From Paramarasmius palmivorus (lineage: Eukaryota > Basidiomycota > Agaricomycetes > Agaricales > Marasmiaceae), in assembly GCA_037176845.1 (NCBI GenBank), contig JAYKXP010000004.1, forward strand, positions 1,165,271 to 1,229,270: a DNA stretch of 64,000 nucleotides, read 5' to 3'. The notes under the pieces are model-generated. The model did not search any database. It had not been told where the DNA came from and was given only the letters and a program-made list of their open reading frames with translations. This document shows, piece by piece, positions 24,101 through 35,179 of this stretch. The position numbers and the translations under genes were made by a program. Position 1 is the stretch's first letter, and each line of letters starts with the position of its first letter.

Positions 24101-24411
24101 ACTGAGGATGAAATCGATGCGTGGAATGAGTGAGTGTTTTCTACGAGATTCTTGCGTAAACTCATGAGACAAAATGTGCAGATTCATCGAGAGGCTTCAT
24201 GACAAATGTGTCAACTCAAAGCCAGGGAACATGGAGTTTTGGGATGCGGTTCGGAAAATAGGAGTAGAATTGAGCTACATCACTGATGAGGAAGCTAAGA
24301 AAGTCGGTGGTTCATCTGATAAGACGACAAACGACGCAGCAGAGGTGGGTGGTTATCTGGCTTTCATTATCGGAATTAAACATTTTGCAATTTCTCTAGC
24401 TTATGGGCTGA
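21173..24411 (+). CDS. KU80: Ku80 subunit of the Ku heterodimer (non-homologous end joining)
   Basis: Exon 1 is tiny (21173-21190, MAERAG), joined at 21237 to YTITMFVVDVSKEMG, the first strand of the Ku vWA domain. Later exons give QCGVIIFGSEETDN and a glycine-containing strand KLYMVTGGEAQIE. The DNA-encircling beta-barrel core includes IRGFKYGTSYAPCPDGQ and RWVTRDGMDPKMGVLAPTLF, followed by the helical arm (WFSPVDSYNPALHRVKQAL ... IPPPHP). A Ser/Pro and acidic linker leads to a C-terminal helical domain (FIERLHDKC ... FWDAVRKIGVELSYI). The last exon encodes only LMG plus the stop at 24409-24411. Ku80 pairs with Ku70, binds broken DNA ends, recruits DNA ligase IV and protects telomeres. The gene has roughly a dozen introns, all close to 50 nt. 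The family call is secure; some exon edges in the middle were not checked base by base. Confidence 0.93.
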
Positions 24412-24643
24412 CAGTGAATGCCGCGCTCAGACACTTTCTTTACATGTCTCGTTTTTGTCGTGTTATTTGTTATCGGTCAAGTTTGGAATGTGTTACTTGG
24501 ATCTCATGTATGTTTACTTATACTCGCAATAATCGTCGTCCCTTTTAGAACTGCCTGGTTTCCACTCTGAAAAGATTATAATGACACTGTCTAAAACACC
24601 TTGGCCTTCGTAATTACTCCTGATGATCATTCTAGGGCAGACT

Positions 24644-26047
24644 CTAATCCGAGGGCGGAACATATGGCTCTACTAGCATCTTGCTAAACTCCTTGAGCTT
24701 CTCAGGACCTCTGACTTCCTCGGTGAGAAGGGGTAGCTTGACAATGTGGAAAAACTCATCGTAAAGCTCATGAGCTTCGTTCAAATACTTTTGCTGCATC
24801 TTCTGTCGGACTTGGCAGTGTTCACAATTCGAGTCTATGTGCAATAATGCGGTCAGAGGGCTGATACCATATGTCAAAAGACGGGACTGACTCTTCTTGG
24901 GGAACAGTAGTTGGTTAACGACAATATTGTGGGTGTCGATTTCGTACGAAGTAAGTTCTTGGACCAAACGCTCTGTCTCGTACAGCGACAAGAATTCAGA
25001 GATACAGACACAGACGAAGGTCGTCTTTTCCTATACAGCAAAGCTTAGTACGACGACACTACCATCTGAAAAGTAACCTACCGGATCCTTGAATTGAGTG
25101 TTGACCTCTGTGATAACAGCACGCATAGACTCGAGTTTGGCAAACATGTCTTCCTGCGAGCCGGCCTCGCCGCCCATCATAGCGGACATCTGTTTGAACT
25201 TGTTCATCGTGAGTCAAAGATCCGTGAAACAGAATCCAACCTGGCTGATCATAGGGCCAAAGCGCGAACCGAGTGTGCTAAGCTTTCCTAGCGCTTTCTC
25301 CAATACAGTCGGGAAGGAAAGGAAACGGAGAGTGTGTCCAGTTGGCGCGGTGTCAAAGACGATGACCGAGTACTCCATCGACTTGACATGCCTGGCAAGC
25401 GAATCAGTAGAATTGGGAGATGAAATGTGTGAGACTGACTTCATGATTTCAGCAAAGCTCATGGCCTCGTCGACACCTGGTATTGCGAAAGCAAGGTCCT
25501 GCATCATTGAGCCCATCATTCCGTTGGAGTCAGCTAGAAAGGTACAAATTCAACGAAATCCTTGCGCCTGCGGAAACGAGGCCAGTCCTACATTGTTCGA
25601 TCATCTCTTGTATCGCGCTTGTCGGGTCGATTTCCATGGCAAAAAGGTTATCGAATCCATTGACCTTGGTAGCATCTTTCGAGAATTTTTGCCCGAAAGC
25701 GTCAGAAAGATTGTGTGCGGGATCCGTGGACTAGCTTTGGTGTCAACCTGATGGCGGCAGCAAAATCTCTTTCAATACGCACGATGAGGAGCACTGATTT
25801 CCGACACTTGGCTAATTGAATTGCGAGAGAGCAGGATGTTGTTGTTTTTCCTGGAAGGAAATGTTCAACCACGTAGTGCTTGAAGGAACACGCTGGCTTT
25901 ACCTACACCACCCTTTCCTCCTGTATGCAAAGGTCAGGACGGAGAGTTGTAAGCAAATGATGAATACATGCCACAGAATATCCATTTGAGGGAGGTCTGG
26001 TCAAGAATGTTCTGGAGAGTTGGTGCAAGAGTTTCAGAGTCGGACAT
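24644..26047 (-). CDS. GET3: GET3 / ASNA1-type ATPase for tail-anchored protein targeting
   Basis: The start is the ATG at 26047 ([24 protein letters not shown]). The deviant P-loop [12 protein letters not shown] is assembled from three exons: 25972-26047, an 18-nt exon 25903-25920, and the next one. Further signatures are [19 protein letters not shown] (switch I region), [17 protein letters not shown] (switch II), the hydrophobic methionine-rich client groove ([15 protein letters not shown]), VVNQLLFP, and CEHCQVRQ with the CxxC that holds the dimer zinc. The stop is at 24644. Get3 is a cytosolic homodimer that carries tail-anchored membrane proteins to Get1/Get2 on the ER. The first intron appears to be GC-AG. 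It is divergent from SRP68 with 147 bp between starts. Confidence 0.95.
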
Positions 26048-26194
26048 GGTATACGTGTAGCAGGTGAATGTTAGGTGTAGGCTTCGGCAACAAGTTTTGG
26101 GAAGCGTTTTATTTATCTGCATTTATCTTCTCTTCCTTCTTGATCTCTCTTGCATTTCCTGGAACTTTCTAGTCAATTCAAGAATCCGGATTCC
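26048..26194. promoter_or_regulatory. Divergent promoter (GET3 / SRP68)
   Basis: These 147 bp separate start codons of two ER-targeting factors transcribed in opposite directions. Pyrimidine-rich tracts (tcttctcttccttcttgatctctct near 26126-26150) are visible. Co-regulation is plausible but unproven. Confidence 0.4.
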
Positions 26195-28317
26195 ATGGGG
26201 GATACAGTAAATTTTAGAGGTTTGCATTTAGTTATTTTTTCTGGATTCATTTCGCTAAAGGACCTGTAGCGTTGCTCATTGCCAATGAACAGCGAAGCGC
26301 GTATGGTCTTCGGTACAGCGATTTTACACGCTACAGGTTCGAATAAAAGTGATCTTATACGTCTTGATTCCTGAAAGCCTGCTGCAGAAAACACTGTGGA
26401 AACAGGACGCATCGTTTGAGGTCCACTCTCAAACTTACCCATGGGAAGGGTCGCGATTTTAAGAAGCTTCCTCCTCTCAATCCCGAGTCTATGAGGGATG
26501 GGCAGTGCGTGACAATCTATTCGCAATAATGATGTTGTTGACGAGTCAAATTAGCCTGCAATTGCTGCTCTTCGAAGCTGAGCGTGCATGGTCCTATTCC
26601 CAAGAATTAACTTCCCAGTCACTCCAACCTGCGAATGCCGAGAAGGCGAGCTCTATTAGGCATCATGCTACAGGCAGATTCAGACGTAGTATAAATTGGG
26701 CCACCCAGCTTCTGTCTCATTGCCAAAGTCTCTACGAATCCTCCCGACTTTCCGCTGAAAACCTCCTCGAGGTCGCCATCTATACTCTCATCCTCAATGG
26801 CCGTTTCCTCAGGTACAGGGATGACTTTGAGGATGCTTTGATTCAGCTATGCGTTGCTCGATACCTTTTGGACGAGTTGGCCGGCGCTGCGCCAACGAGC
26901 AGAGATCAAGCGCTGGCGACCTTTTTCTCCGATGAGATTGGTCCGGAGATTAGGTATTGCGCTCATGAACTGGGACGGTCGAAGGCGTACGATGTGGATG
27001 CTATCGTCAACGAGCTCTCTGCCAAGCATAAGAACGAGTTCGTAGAGGGTTGCGAGTCAATCGTTCAAAGGTTCAGACAAGAGATTTCCGTTGGTAAAGA
27101 CGAAAATACCCTGAAACTGGAGACGTTGATGTGGGAAGGGGAACCTATTCCAGTACGGAACCCAGAGCTTGTTGATGTGCTGCTCAAGGTGCAACAAGCA
27201 GAGAAGAAGCTGAAGGCTCAGCAGGGCTCCTCAGATGGAAGGGGCGTTCAAAGCAGCGCAGCTGGATCTAAGAAGGGAGTTGCGGCATACGACGCCATTC
27301 TACTTGCTCTTAGCGACGCAGAGGAGGCTGCTCGTAAACTATCCGAAGCACAACAGGTGTGTTTCTACTATTACGGTGAACGTGGCCACTAACGGATCGT
27401 CCGTAGAGTGGCACACAGGGCTCTTCTACTGCAAGCGGATCAAGAGATCTGCACTTTGTGCATAATTTCATTACTTACCAGCTCCTGTCCTATCGTATTC
27501 AGAGGGATCTACTCCTTGCATCGGCTCTGATCTCGCAGGCACATCCGTCTAAGAAGACACCCCAGACATCGAAGGGAAAGGCGCCACAAGTTGATAATCG
27601 TCTTTTCCCGGCAATAGTCAAGTTACTCGACACAATTCTACAAAGCCTTGAACAAATGCGGGCTCTGAATATTGTAGATGATAGTCCAGATCTTGCGTCT
27701 GCTGTCGAGGCTCGCATCTCTTACACTAAAGCACGCCGGTCTGTCTCAAACAATTTGATGATACGTTTGGATCATTGACTTGCATTGATCCTAGGTGTCT
27801 TGAGCTCTCGCGCTGCTATACCCCGTCGAAGAAATATGCAGAGGCTCTCGCATTGCTACAGCATGTGAACATCCACATTAGAGAGACGAACAGCCTCATC
27901 TCTCTTTCGACAACGGATGTTATTTCATCTCAAAAACCCTCGTTCTACCACCTTACCTCCGAGGATATCAGCAACTTGGAGAACGAGGCAGCTTCGGAGA
28001 GCCTTCGATTCAAGCGTGAATGGTTTACTTCCAATGGTGGTTCTGTTGATGGAGACCCCAAGTCATACAAGAAGCCACTTTTCTTCAACATTGCGCTGAA
28101 TTACGTGGATCTGAACATGGATGGATTGCAGGAGAGAGCTGGGAGGCAACCTGAGGTTGTTCAACCAACCCCAGTTGTGGCTTCTCCCAAGCCTGACTCA
28201 GTCCCGAAGAAGTCCGTTCAAATCGAGGATTCGAGACCAGCTACTCCTGAACCTAGTGGAGCTCCTTCGAGAAGTGGCCTTAGTAGCTTGCTAGGAGGAT
28301 GGTGGGGAAAGAGTTGA
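26195..28317 (+). CDS. SRP68: Signal recognition particle subunit SRP68, 6 exons, 621 aa
   Basis: Exons 26195-26219, 26270-26336, 26388-26504, 26555-27356, 27407-27738 and 27795-28317 are all in frame with GT-AG introns. The N-terminal RNA-binding part is diagnostic: LLIANEQRSAYGLRYSDFTR, then RKHCGNRTHRLRSTLKLTHG, then LQLLLFEAERAWSYSQEL. A TPR-like helical region follows (LSRCYTPSKKYAEALALLQH). The tail ends in a low-complexity SRSGLSSLLGGWWGKS. SRP68 pairs with SRP72, binds 7SL RNA and takes part in elongation arrest and ER docking. The first exon encodes only MGDTVNFR plus one base; it was found by working back from the conserved second exon, and other first exons are possible. Confidence 0.93.
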
Positions 28318-28523
28318 TTTAGGCGTCTCGACATACGCCGTAGAGTTAGAAGATATGAAATGGAAATAAGTTACCGACCCAGTGGTCCCGGCCTCAGTAT
28401 TTGGTGTTCGTCTAGTATGCTAAATAGTTTCAAGTCTATTGTGATCTCATACAGACATATACTGCGCCATACTAATGCATGATATGAAAAACATCTACAG
28501 TTGGAGGAGACGGTGGAAGCGAC

Positions 28524-29472
28524 TCACGGGTTGCTTTCACGTTGCTTCAGCTTCTGTTCCAGCTTATTGAATTCATCAAGGGCGATCTCTTCTTCTTGGT
28601 CAAGAACCTGCACATTTGGTCAGTGCACAATTTTTCGCGTCAACACGTGCGACACTTGCCTGCTCTACACCTTTAACTTCTGGAATGTAATGCATGAGCA
28701 TCCTCTCGATGCCACTCTTGAGAGTCACCGTGCTGGAATCACACCCCCTACAGCTCCCTTTGAGCTTTATTTTCACGAGCCCTGAGCCACCTTCGTCGAA
28801 ACCACGGTACTCAATATCTCCGCCGTCTTCCTGAATAGCTGGCCGGACTCGGGTCTCCAATAATTCCTTGATCATAGCTACTGTCTCTGAATCGGTTTCG
28901 AGGATTTTGGTGTCCTGCGGCCCGGCATTTTCACGTTCCTCTTCACTCCTAAAGAGACTCTGGCCAGAAGAAAAGAACTCCATGAGGATCGAGTATACTT
29001 CGGGTTTAATGACAGCCCATGGATTTTCGGAATCTTTGGAAACAGTGACAAAGTCAGGACCATAAAAAACGGCCTTGACGCCTTCAATCCCCATCAAACG
29101 TATTGCGAGAGGCGAAGCCAGTGCCGACCGGGTGTCCAGGAACTCTGCAGTGCCCTCTCCCATGACTGGTACTCCTGGTATGAACTTTAATGAATCGTCG
29201 TTCGGAGTTGTTTCTGTTTGAATAAACATCGATCGAGCTAGGAAGAGGTAAGTAATGCCTTTGGCACGCTGAGTTCTATGTTGCTCACTCATGGGCGGGT
29301 TGCTCCGCGAAGTTCGTTGTACTGTAAGTCGAGGTGTCGGTGATGATGCTGTTGCGAACCCATGTCGACAGCGATACTGTTGGAGAGGTATTGACGACTT
29401 TGTTCTAGGTGCTACAGGGCGAACGAAATTTCGTCTGGAAAGTTTGAGTGCGGACCTGATGGTGGATGACAT
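28524..29472 (-). CDS. NFU1: NFU1-type mitochondrial iron-sulfur cluster carrier, 3 exons, 281 aa
   Basis: Exons on the minus strand are 29289-29472, 28660-29237 and 28524-28607. The N-terminus (MSSTIRSALKLSRRNFVRPV) is Arg/Ser-rich and amphipathic, a typical mitochondrial presequence. The Nfu N-domain follows (MFIQTETTPNDDSLKFIPG), then the Nfu C-domain with the cluster-binding CRGC (KLKGSCRGCDSSTVTLKSG) and a terminal helix (VLDQEEEIALDEFNKLEQKL). The protein transfers [4Fe-4S] clusters to lipoyl synthase and respiratory enzymes. The second intron has a GC donor (GAG CAG|gcaagt). The start codon lies 27 bp from that of ALG1. Confidence 0.95.
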
Positions 29473-29499
29473 GAGAGAGAGGTTTTCTTCACGTAATCT

Positions 29500-31587
29500 A
29501 TGGCTCTCAGAATGACCACCACCTCCAAGGAAAACGACAATTTGACAGCGATACTACTTCTTACACTAGCTTCTGTCTGGATAATATGGAAACTGTATAA
29601 CTTCTTCAACATCCTTAGACCCAGGAAGGACCATTCTTTCCGGTCTGTTGCCATACTGGTACTGGGAGACATTGGGAGAAGTCCGAGGATGATGTACCAT
29701 GCTGAGAGTTTTGCAGAGCACGGCTTCACAACTTATCTTATAGGCTATGGAGGTGTGTATTCATTGCTCTAATAACTTTTAACAAGCGTTACTTTCATGA
29801 CGAAATTCCATAGGTTCCAAACCAATTCCCGCTCTGGAAAGACTTCCGAGAGTTCAAATACGACATTTACCCGAACCACCTTCGTTCTTGAGGTCGGTGC
29901 CGTTTGTTATCGCCGCACCTTTCAAAATTCTGCATCAAATCATCTCGGTCCTTAAAGAACTCTTAGTGAATATTGAGGAACCACCGGAATATGTCATGGT
30001 GCAAGTACGTATGGCGTATGGTCTCCTGTGGGTAACTAATACCAACTCACCCAAGAATCCGCCTAGTATTCCTACCCTCGCATTAGTCTCCCTGGTTGGT
30101 CGAATTCGAGGATGCAAGATCATTATTGACTGGCATAATCTGGGATGCACCATTTTATCATTGAAACTCAAGTCCGAAACACACCCCTACGTCAAATTGG
30201 CTAGATGGTATCACCATTCCGAGCGACAAACCAAACTCTTCTGATCGATAGACAGGTTTGAAGCAACCTTTGGGCGAAATGCATTCGCACACCTGTTTGT
30301 CACGAACGCCATGCGTGACTATCTTACAAAAGAATGGGATTTGAAGTGGGCCAATTCTTATTCTAGCTTCCGTTCTGTCTCATGTTCTTCACAGGGGAGA
30401 AAAGATTGTTCTCCACGATCGTCCGCCACGCCATTTTCATCACTCGTCGCCTCAAGAGAAGCATGATGTGAGTTTCTCCATCACTGGTTACATGCACTCC
30501 ACGTCACCGATGGTTTCATAGCTCTTCATGAAGCTCAGACCGGAGCTGGTCCGCTACAGCCAACTACGTGAATTCCTCCCTGAGTTCACACTTCCATACT
30601 CTACGCCTTTTACTGATACATCTTCTGCACCGGAAAATCACATTCCGAGCCCAAGTAGTGTCTCTCCGGCATCGGCGTCTGTTACCCCCGCCAATGGGAA
30701 ATCGAACACCAATTTCGCGACCATAACAGGACCCTCGATACCAGTCAATGCACCGACATATAAGCAGATTCACCCGCCGGAAATTCGTCCAGATAGGCCT
30801 GCGTTGATTGTCTCAAGCACGTCTTGGACACCTGACGAAGATTTCGGCATTTTGCTAGATGCCTTGAAGATATACGAAGTTCGGGCTAACGAAGTCAATG
30901 CGGAAGGAGCAGGACAAAAACTACCCAAGATATTAGTTGCAGTAACTGGCAAAGGTCCTGAGCGCGAACGCTACATGGGCGAAGTCAGTGAACTCCAAAA
31001 GGGATGGAAATGGGTTAGATGTATCAGTTTATGGCTTGAAGCATCGGACTACCCTATCTTTTTGGGTATGTATCCTCACCTACTGACTCCATTGGCAATT
31101 CAGCTCACTGACGATCCAAAGGTTCAGCGGACTTGGGGGTCAGCTTGCATTCCAGTTCTTCAGGGCTAGACTTGCCTATGAAAGTAGTGGACATGTTTGG
31201 ATGCGGGTTACCAGTTTGTGCCCTCAATTTTAAATGGTCATTTTTGGTCAATCCAATGCACGTACGATACTGATTTTCGACTTCAGCCTAGATGAACTAG
31301 TCAAGAGTGGCATCAATGGTCTTACTTTCAAAGATGCCGCCGAACTAGCTCAACAGTTTGAAGTTGGTGATGCTGTCTCTGTGTCCAATGCGATCTCACA
31401 CCATCTATAGGACCTTTTGGTGTCTTTTCCAAGCGCTCCTCGCCTTATCGCACTAACTGAATCGCTACGCAAAGCAACTCGGCCTCCTAAGCATTCTCGA
31501 ACGAATGGGGACTGGGAATGGGGTTCCTGGGACGAAAACTGGACTACCGTTCTTAAACCGTTGATATTACATAGCATGCGAACATAG
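29500..31587 (+). CDS. ALG1: ALG1, chitobiosyldiphosphodolichol beta-1,4-mannosyltransferase
   Basis: The start ATG at 29500 gives [14 protein letters not shown]; a second ATG at 29512 is equally possible. A single N-terminal membrane anchor ([20 protein letters not shown]) is followed by the GT33 motif [20 protein letters not shown]. Later segments include [84 protein letters not shown], and the nucleotide-sugar-binding end [20 protein letters not shown] and [17 protein letters not shown]. The enzyme adds the first mannose to dolichol-PP-GlcNAc2 on the cytosolic face of the ER. An insertion of about 70 Ser/Pro/Thr-rich residues sits before the second Rossmann half (about 30590-30790). Introns are about 45-60 nt; the stop is at 31585-31587. 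Confidence 0.94.
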
Positions 31588-31670
31588 ATAACTGTTATTT
31601 ATACATCTACTATCTTTGGTTGAGAAAGATCCTAGAGCCGTTGAAGGACAACAGGCGGAAGCCCGAATAG

Positions 31671-34600
31671 TCAAAGCTTGCGTCCTTTGCCTTTGCGAAT
31701 AGCAGGGCCGGGAGTCTGGCCTCGTACTGTCCTTCTTCCCCTGGGTGTTTCGCCTTCATCTTCATCCAGTTCTGAGTCTGTCAGCTCGATAATTTCCGGA
31801 TCATTCTCTACAAGGCGCGGAGGACTTGCAGCACGTCTTGGAGTCGGTTCCCGTTTGTTGTCTCGAACTGGTAGCGAGCTGCCTCTAACGGTGTCCTTTC
31901 GTTGAGGTGGGAGCTGTCTCGCAGGCGTGACACCAACAGTCAGCCCACGAGACGAAGTTGAATGCTCGACTTTATCAGGGATATGGTTTGGTGCATCCTC
32001 ATTGCCTTCCTCATTGATATATTCATCAAATCGAACGTTGATATGTTCGACACTACCCCACGACACTCTCCGTCCTCGAGAGCGGCTCCTCTTGACCAGA
32101 GAACTCGTGCGCTTGTGATTCACAGGACGTTCCTCTAGCCCTCCGTGGTGCATAGGATGTGATCTTGACGCAGGCAGAGGATTGGCGGGCGCCGTTGATG
32201 TGCTCTGACCTACATCCTCGTCTGTCTCGGGTTCCGGTGAGGATGACTCTGGTGGTAATGTGCCTCGACTGAGGTTTGGATCATATGAGTACGGATGTGG
32301 ATGTGGCCGATGCGTTGGTGTCATTATATAGTTCTGGCTCGAGCTAGAGCTACCGGGTGTTGCATCTGAAGCTAAAATGGAGTGAGCTCGTGGCCGGGAA
32401 TGTCGAGGAGTGCGAGGTGATGGTTGTGCATAATGGGGATCGCCCTCATAGGGATATGGGTGGTGAGATTGCGCACGCGCAAAGGGCTGAGAACGAAGAG
32501 GCCTCTCCGGATCTGAATGCATATCGTATACTGATCCGGGAGGTGGCCTTATCCAGCCTCCACCAAACAGAGCTGATAACTGATGGAAAGCGTTGGATAA
32601 GATCGATTGAGCACGGGGATCGTAAATAGGAATAAATGGTTGTGGCTCCTCGTGTTTGGGGTATCCTGGCAAATACGATGGTGGGTAATGGGGATCCATG
32701 TACGACTGCGCCCGCCTCGGGGGTGGTGAGCCAGGATCATGTTCGTGCCTTTGATTGGGTGGGTTTCTGTCTGCCTGTTCGGAGTCAACGTAGTGATCAA
32801 GTTTGGGTTTTTGCTTTGGGGGCCGAGGTTTCGAGGAATGTCGATGTTGCACTTCAAGCTCATCTACTCATACGTGAAATCAATGAAATAGCAAAACAAT
32901 TGAGGAGCAAAGAGGAGCTTACCAGATGAAGGAGACCGTTTTGATAAAGTCTTTTCTCGATCATTGGCCTCTGAAGCTGATGAAGACCTTGCACGTTTCC
33001 TCTTCTTCAGACCACTGACAAAGCGAGTGATACCATCTGAGTCAGGTTCTTCATCTCGCTGACTGTCGATTTCAACCTCTTTTGCTTTTCCTTTCCATTT
33101 CCCGGATGTCTGGGTGATAGAGGAGTGTAGTTTGTTTTCGAATGTTTTAGGACGTATAGGGCTATTTTGCATTTGTAAATGGGAACGTGTTCTCCCAGCG
33201 ATACTCTCTCGACGATCCATATCTTCGGGTCCAGGTTTAACTGAGACCGAGGATGCGCGTCGCCCTCGTTTTGGTGATGGACTTACCGACGGCCTCTCCT
33301 TCTCCTTTCCTTTGGTCGAGGTGCTGAAGATGGTAGTATCTTTCACAGATGAAGTTGAAGTTTTTTTGACCATGCTTTTCCTCTTCTTTAACATTTCCTT
33401 TGAAAGGTCTACTCGTGGAATAGTGGAGGTCGAGGGTAAATTCCAATCGTCATCTTGAGGGATATGGGATGAAGCTCTTCCTGAAGAGGAAGGTTTCCTT
33501 GGTACTTCAATGAGCACTACTGGCACGGACTTTTTTATAGGACGAGCAAAACTCGATGTTGCGGTTTTCGGATTCTGATTCTGCTTCTGTTTCCGTTCTG
33601 GCTTGCTCGGCGACGAAGGCGGCGAGGAAGAGACTCCACGGAGGCGCCGCGATGTTGTTAAGTTAGAAGTGGGGGAGTGGCCACACTCAGAAGGAGATGA
33701 TGGCGCAAGAGGTGAAGATGGCGCTGGTGGAGAAGATGGAGGTAATGGTGAAGAGGGAAGTGGTGGTGAAGATGAGGGCAATGGAGACGAAGGTGGAAGT
33801 GGTAAAGAGAGGGTATCGTCTGGAGAACGCTCGGAGATAGGAACGGTGTAGTCGTAGTATGTGTCGTTGTCGCTACTAATGTGAGAAAATGGTGATGGTG
33901 CAGAAGAATGGGAAAGAGGAGGTGTCTGAAGTTGAAGGTGCGATCGCTCTTTGGTGGACTCTAAGCCAATTATGGAGCCAATAGAGCGTTTTGGTTTGGG
34001 CGTCGTAGTATCAAGCGGTTCTAGTGTACGTATTGATTGAGAGTCCCTTGCCACAGCATTGGAATCGTTATCACGGAGAGCTAGTTCGTCTTCGGAGTCT
34101 GCATCGTCCACGGACTCGCTAGAACGCGCGTTTTCGTTCTGGTCGCTGCTCCGAGAAAGTTCAAGGCGACTGCTGCCGTCTTCGAGGGCAGAAGGTGAGT
34201 CTTCTAGAATGCCCAACAATGTAAAGACAAGCGCAAAAAAGTGAAGAGTAAGCAAACGAACCGTGCAAAGCACTCTGCTCATCGTCTGTCTCCTCGTTTC
34301 CATATATCTCTCTTCTCCGCTTTTCTGCCTCGAGAAATTCTTGCAATTCTGCCGCGTCTTCCGCATCATTGGGATCCAAGGCACGCACTCTGGTAGAAGG
34401 CGCAATGAAGGCGGCAATATCTTCTGCTTCCTCTGCGTCGTCTTCGCCAGGCTCGCTGTCTTGGACATCATTATCGTCGCTTGCTGTATCAGGTTTTGTT
34501 GAACGACTGATATGGGCAAAAGAGTCGAGTTCGTCCTCGCTTTCTCCACCGTCCCCATCCTTGCTAGTGCCGCTTTCACGTGTGCTAGTAGAACTTATTC

Positions 34601-35030
34601 TGCTCGCGCTCCTAGACCCTGGGATACGTTCTTCTTCATCCGCAAGCCTTCCAAATTCCCATCTCGTGCTCATTCCTCTCAAAACTCCCCTGTCTTTTAC
34701 CACATCCCCGGTAATCAAATCCACAATATCGTCCTCCTCCATAGGGCGTGAATATCTTTCCTCCAATTGAGCCCAGGTATCCATGAGTCGTTTGACGGAT
34801 TGTTCTCTTTCGTGTACGACGTCGACGACATTGTTATTGTTATTGTTATCTTCCGCGTGTGCCGAGTGCGATGCAACAGAGGGCGCACGCGACGAGGAGA
34901 GGCGTGTACGTTTTAAGAGGGAGACCGACGTTGACCTGCCACGAGATGAATTAGAGGAAGCCTTTTTCGACGTCGGAGGTGATGCTGAGGGCGTTATTAA
35001 AGGAGCTTTGCTCGTTGATCTGAACGACAT
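31671..35030 (-). CDS. Large disordered protein of unknown function, 3 exons, 1,080 aa
   Basis: Exons on the minus strand are 34262-35030, 32923-34203 and 31671-32863, all in frame. The start is the ATG at 35030 (MSFRSTSKAPLITPS). A conserved-looking helix-rich block lies near residues 75-130 (REQSVKRLMDTWAQLEERYS, then DDIVDLITGDVVKDRGVLRG and STRWEFGRL). The rest is Ser/Pro/acidic low complexity, including a Ser-Pro repeat tract (about 33690-33800) and several basic clusters (GLKKRKRARSSS). Near the C-terminus, DPEIIELTDSELDEDEGE is a textbook SUMO-interacting motif. Basic RGRR/KGKGRKL ends the chain. The layout suggests a nuclear, possibly centromere- or chromatin-associated protein, but that is inference and I cannot name a family. 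Confidence 0.75.
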
Positions 35031-35179
35031 GGACGAAGCCAAGGTCGCGCGTGGGAAACGAGTTGCTTGCCGGACTTATTCGTAGCGTTCACGGTCTCAA
35101 GAGTCGCAAACTTTCTCAGCTGACTTTTCAAAAGTCTTTCTTCCTCGACTTTTGGCAGTTGTCGACCTGCATTTGTCTC
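35031..35179. promoter_or_regulatory. Divergent promoter (disordered protein / MDV1)
   Basis: This is the 149-bp gap between opposed start codons. It contains no coding signal. No specific element identified. Confidence 0.35.

Noticed and set aside
26173..26526. Minus-strand 117-codon frame between GET3 and SRP68
   Set aside because: It is antisense of the first three SRP68 exons, whose protein motifs are unmistakable.
33603..33851. Plus-strand Gly/Glu-rich frame
   Set aside because: Shadow of the Ser-Pro repeat tract of the disordered protein on the minus strand.
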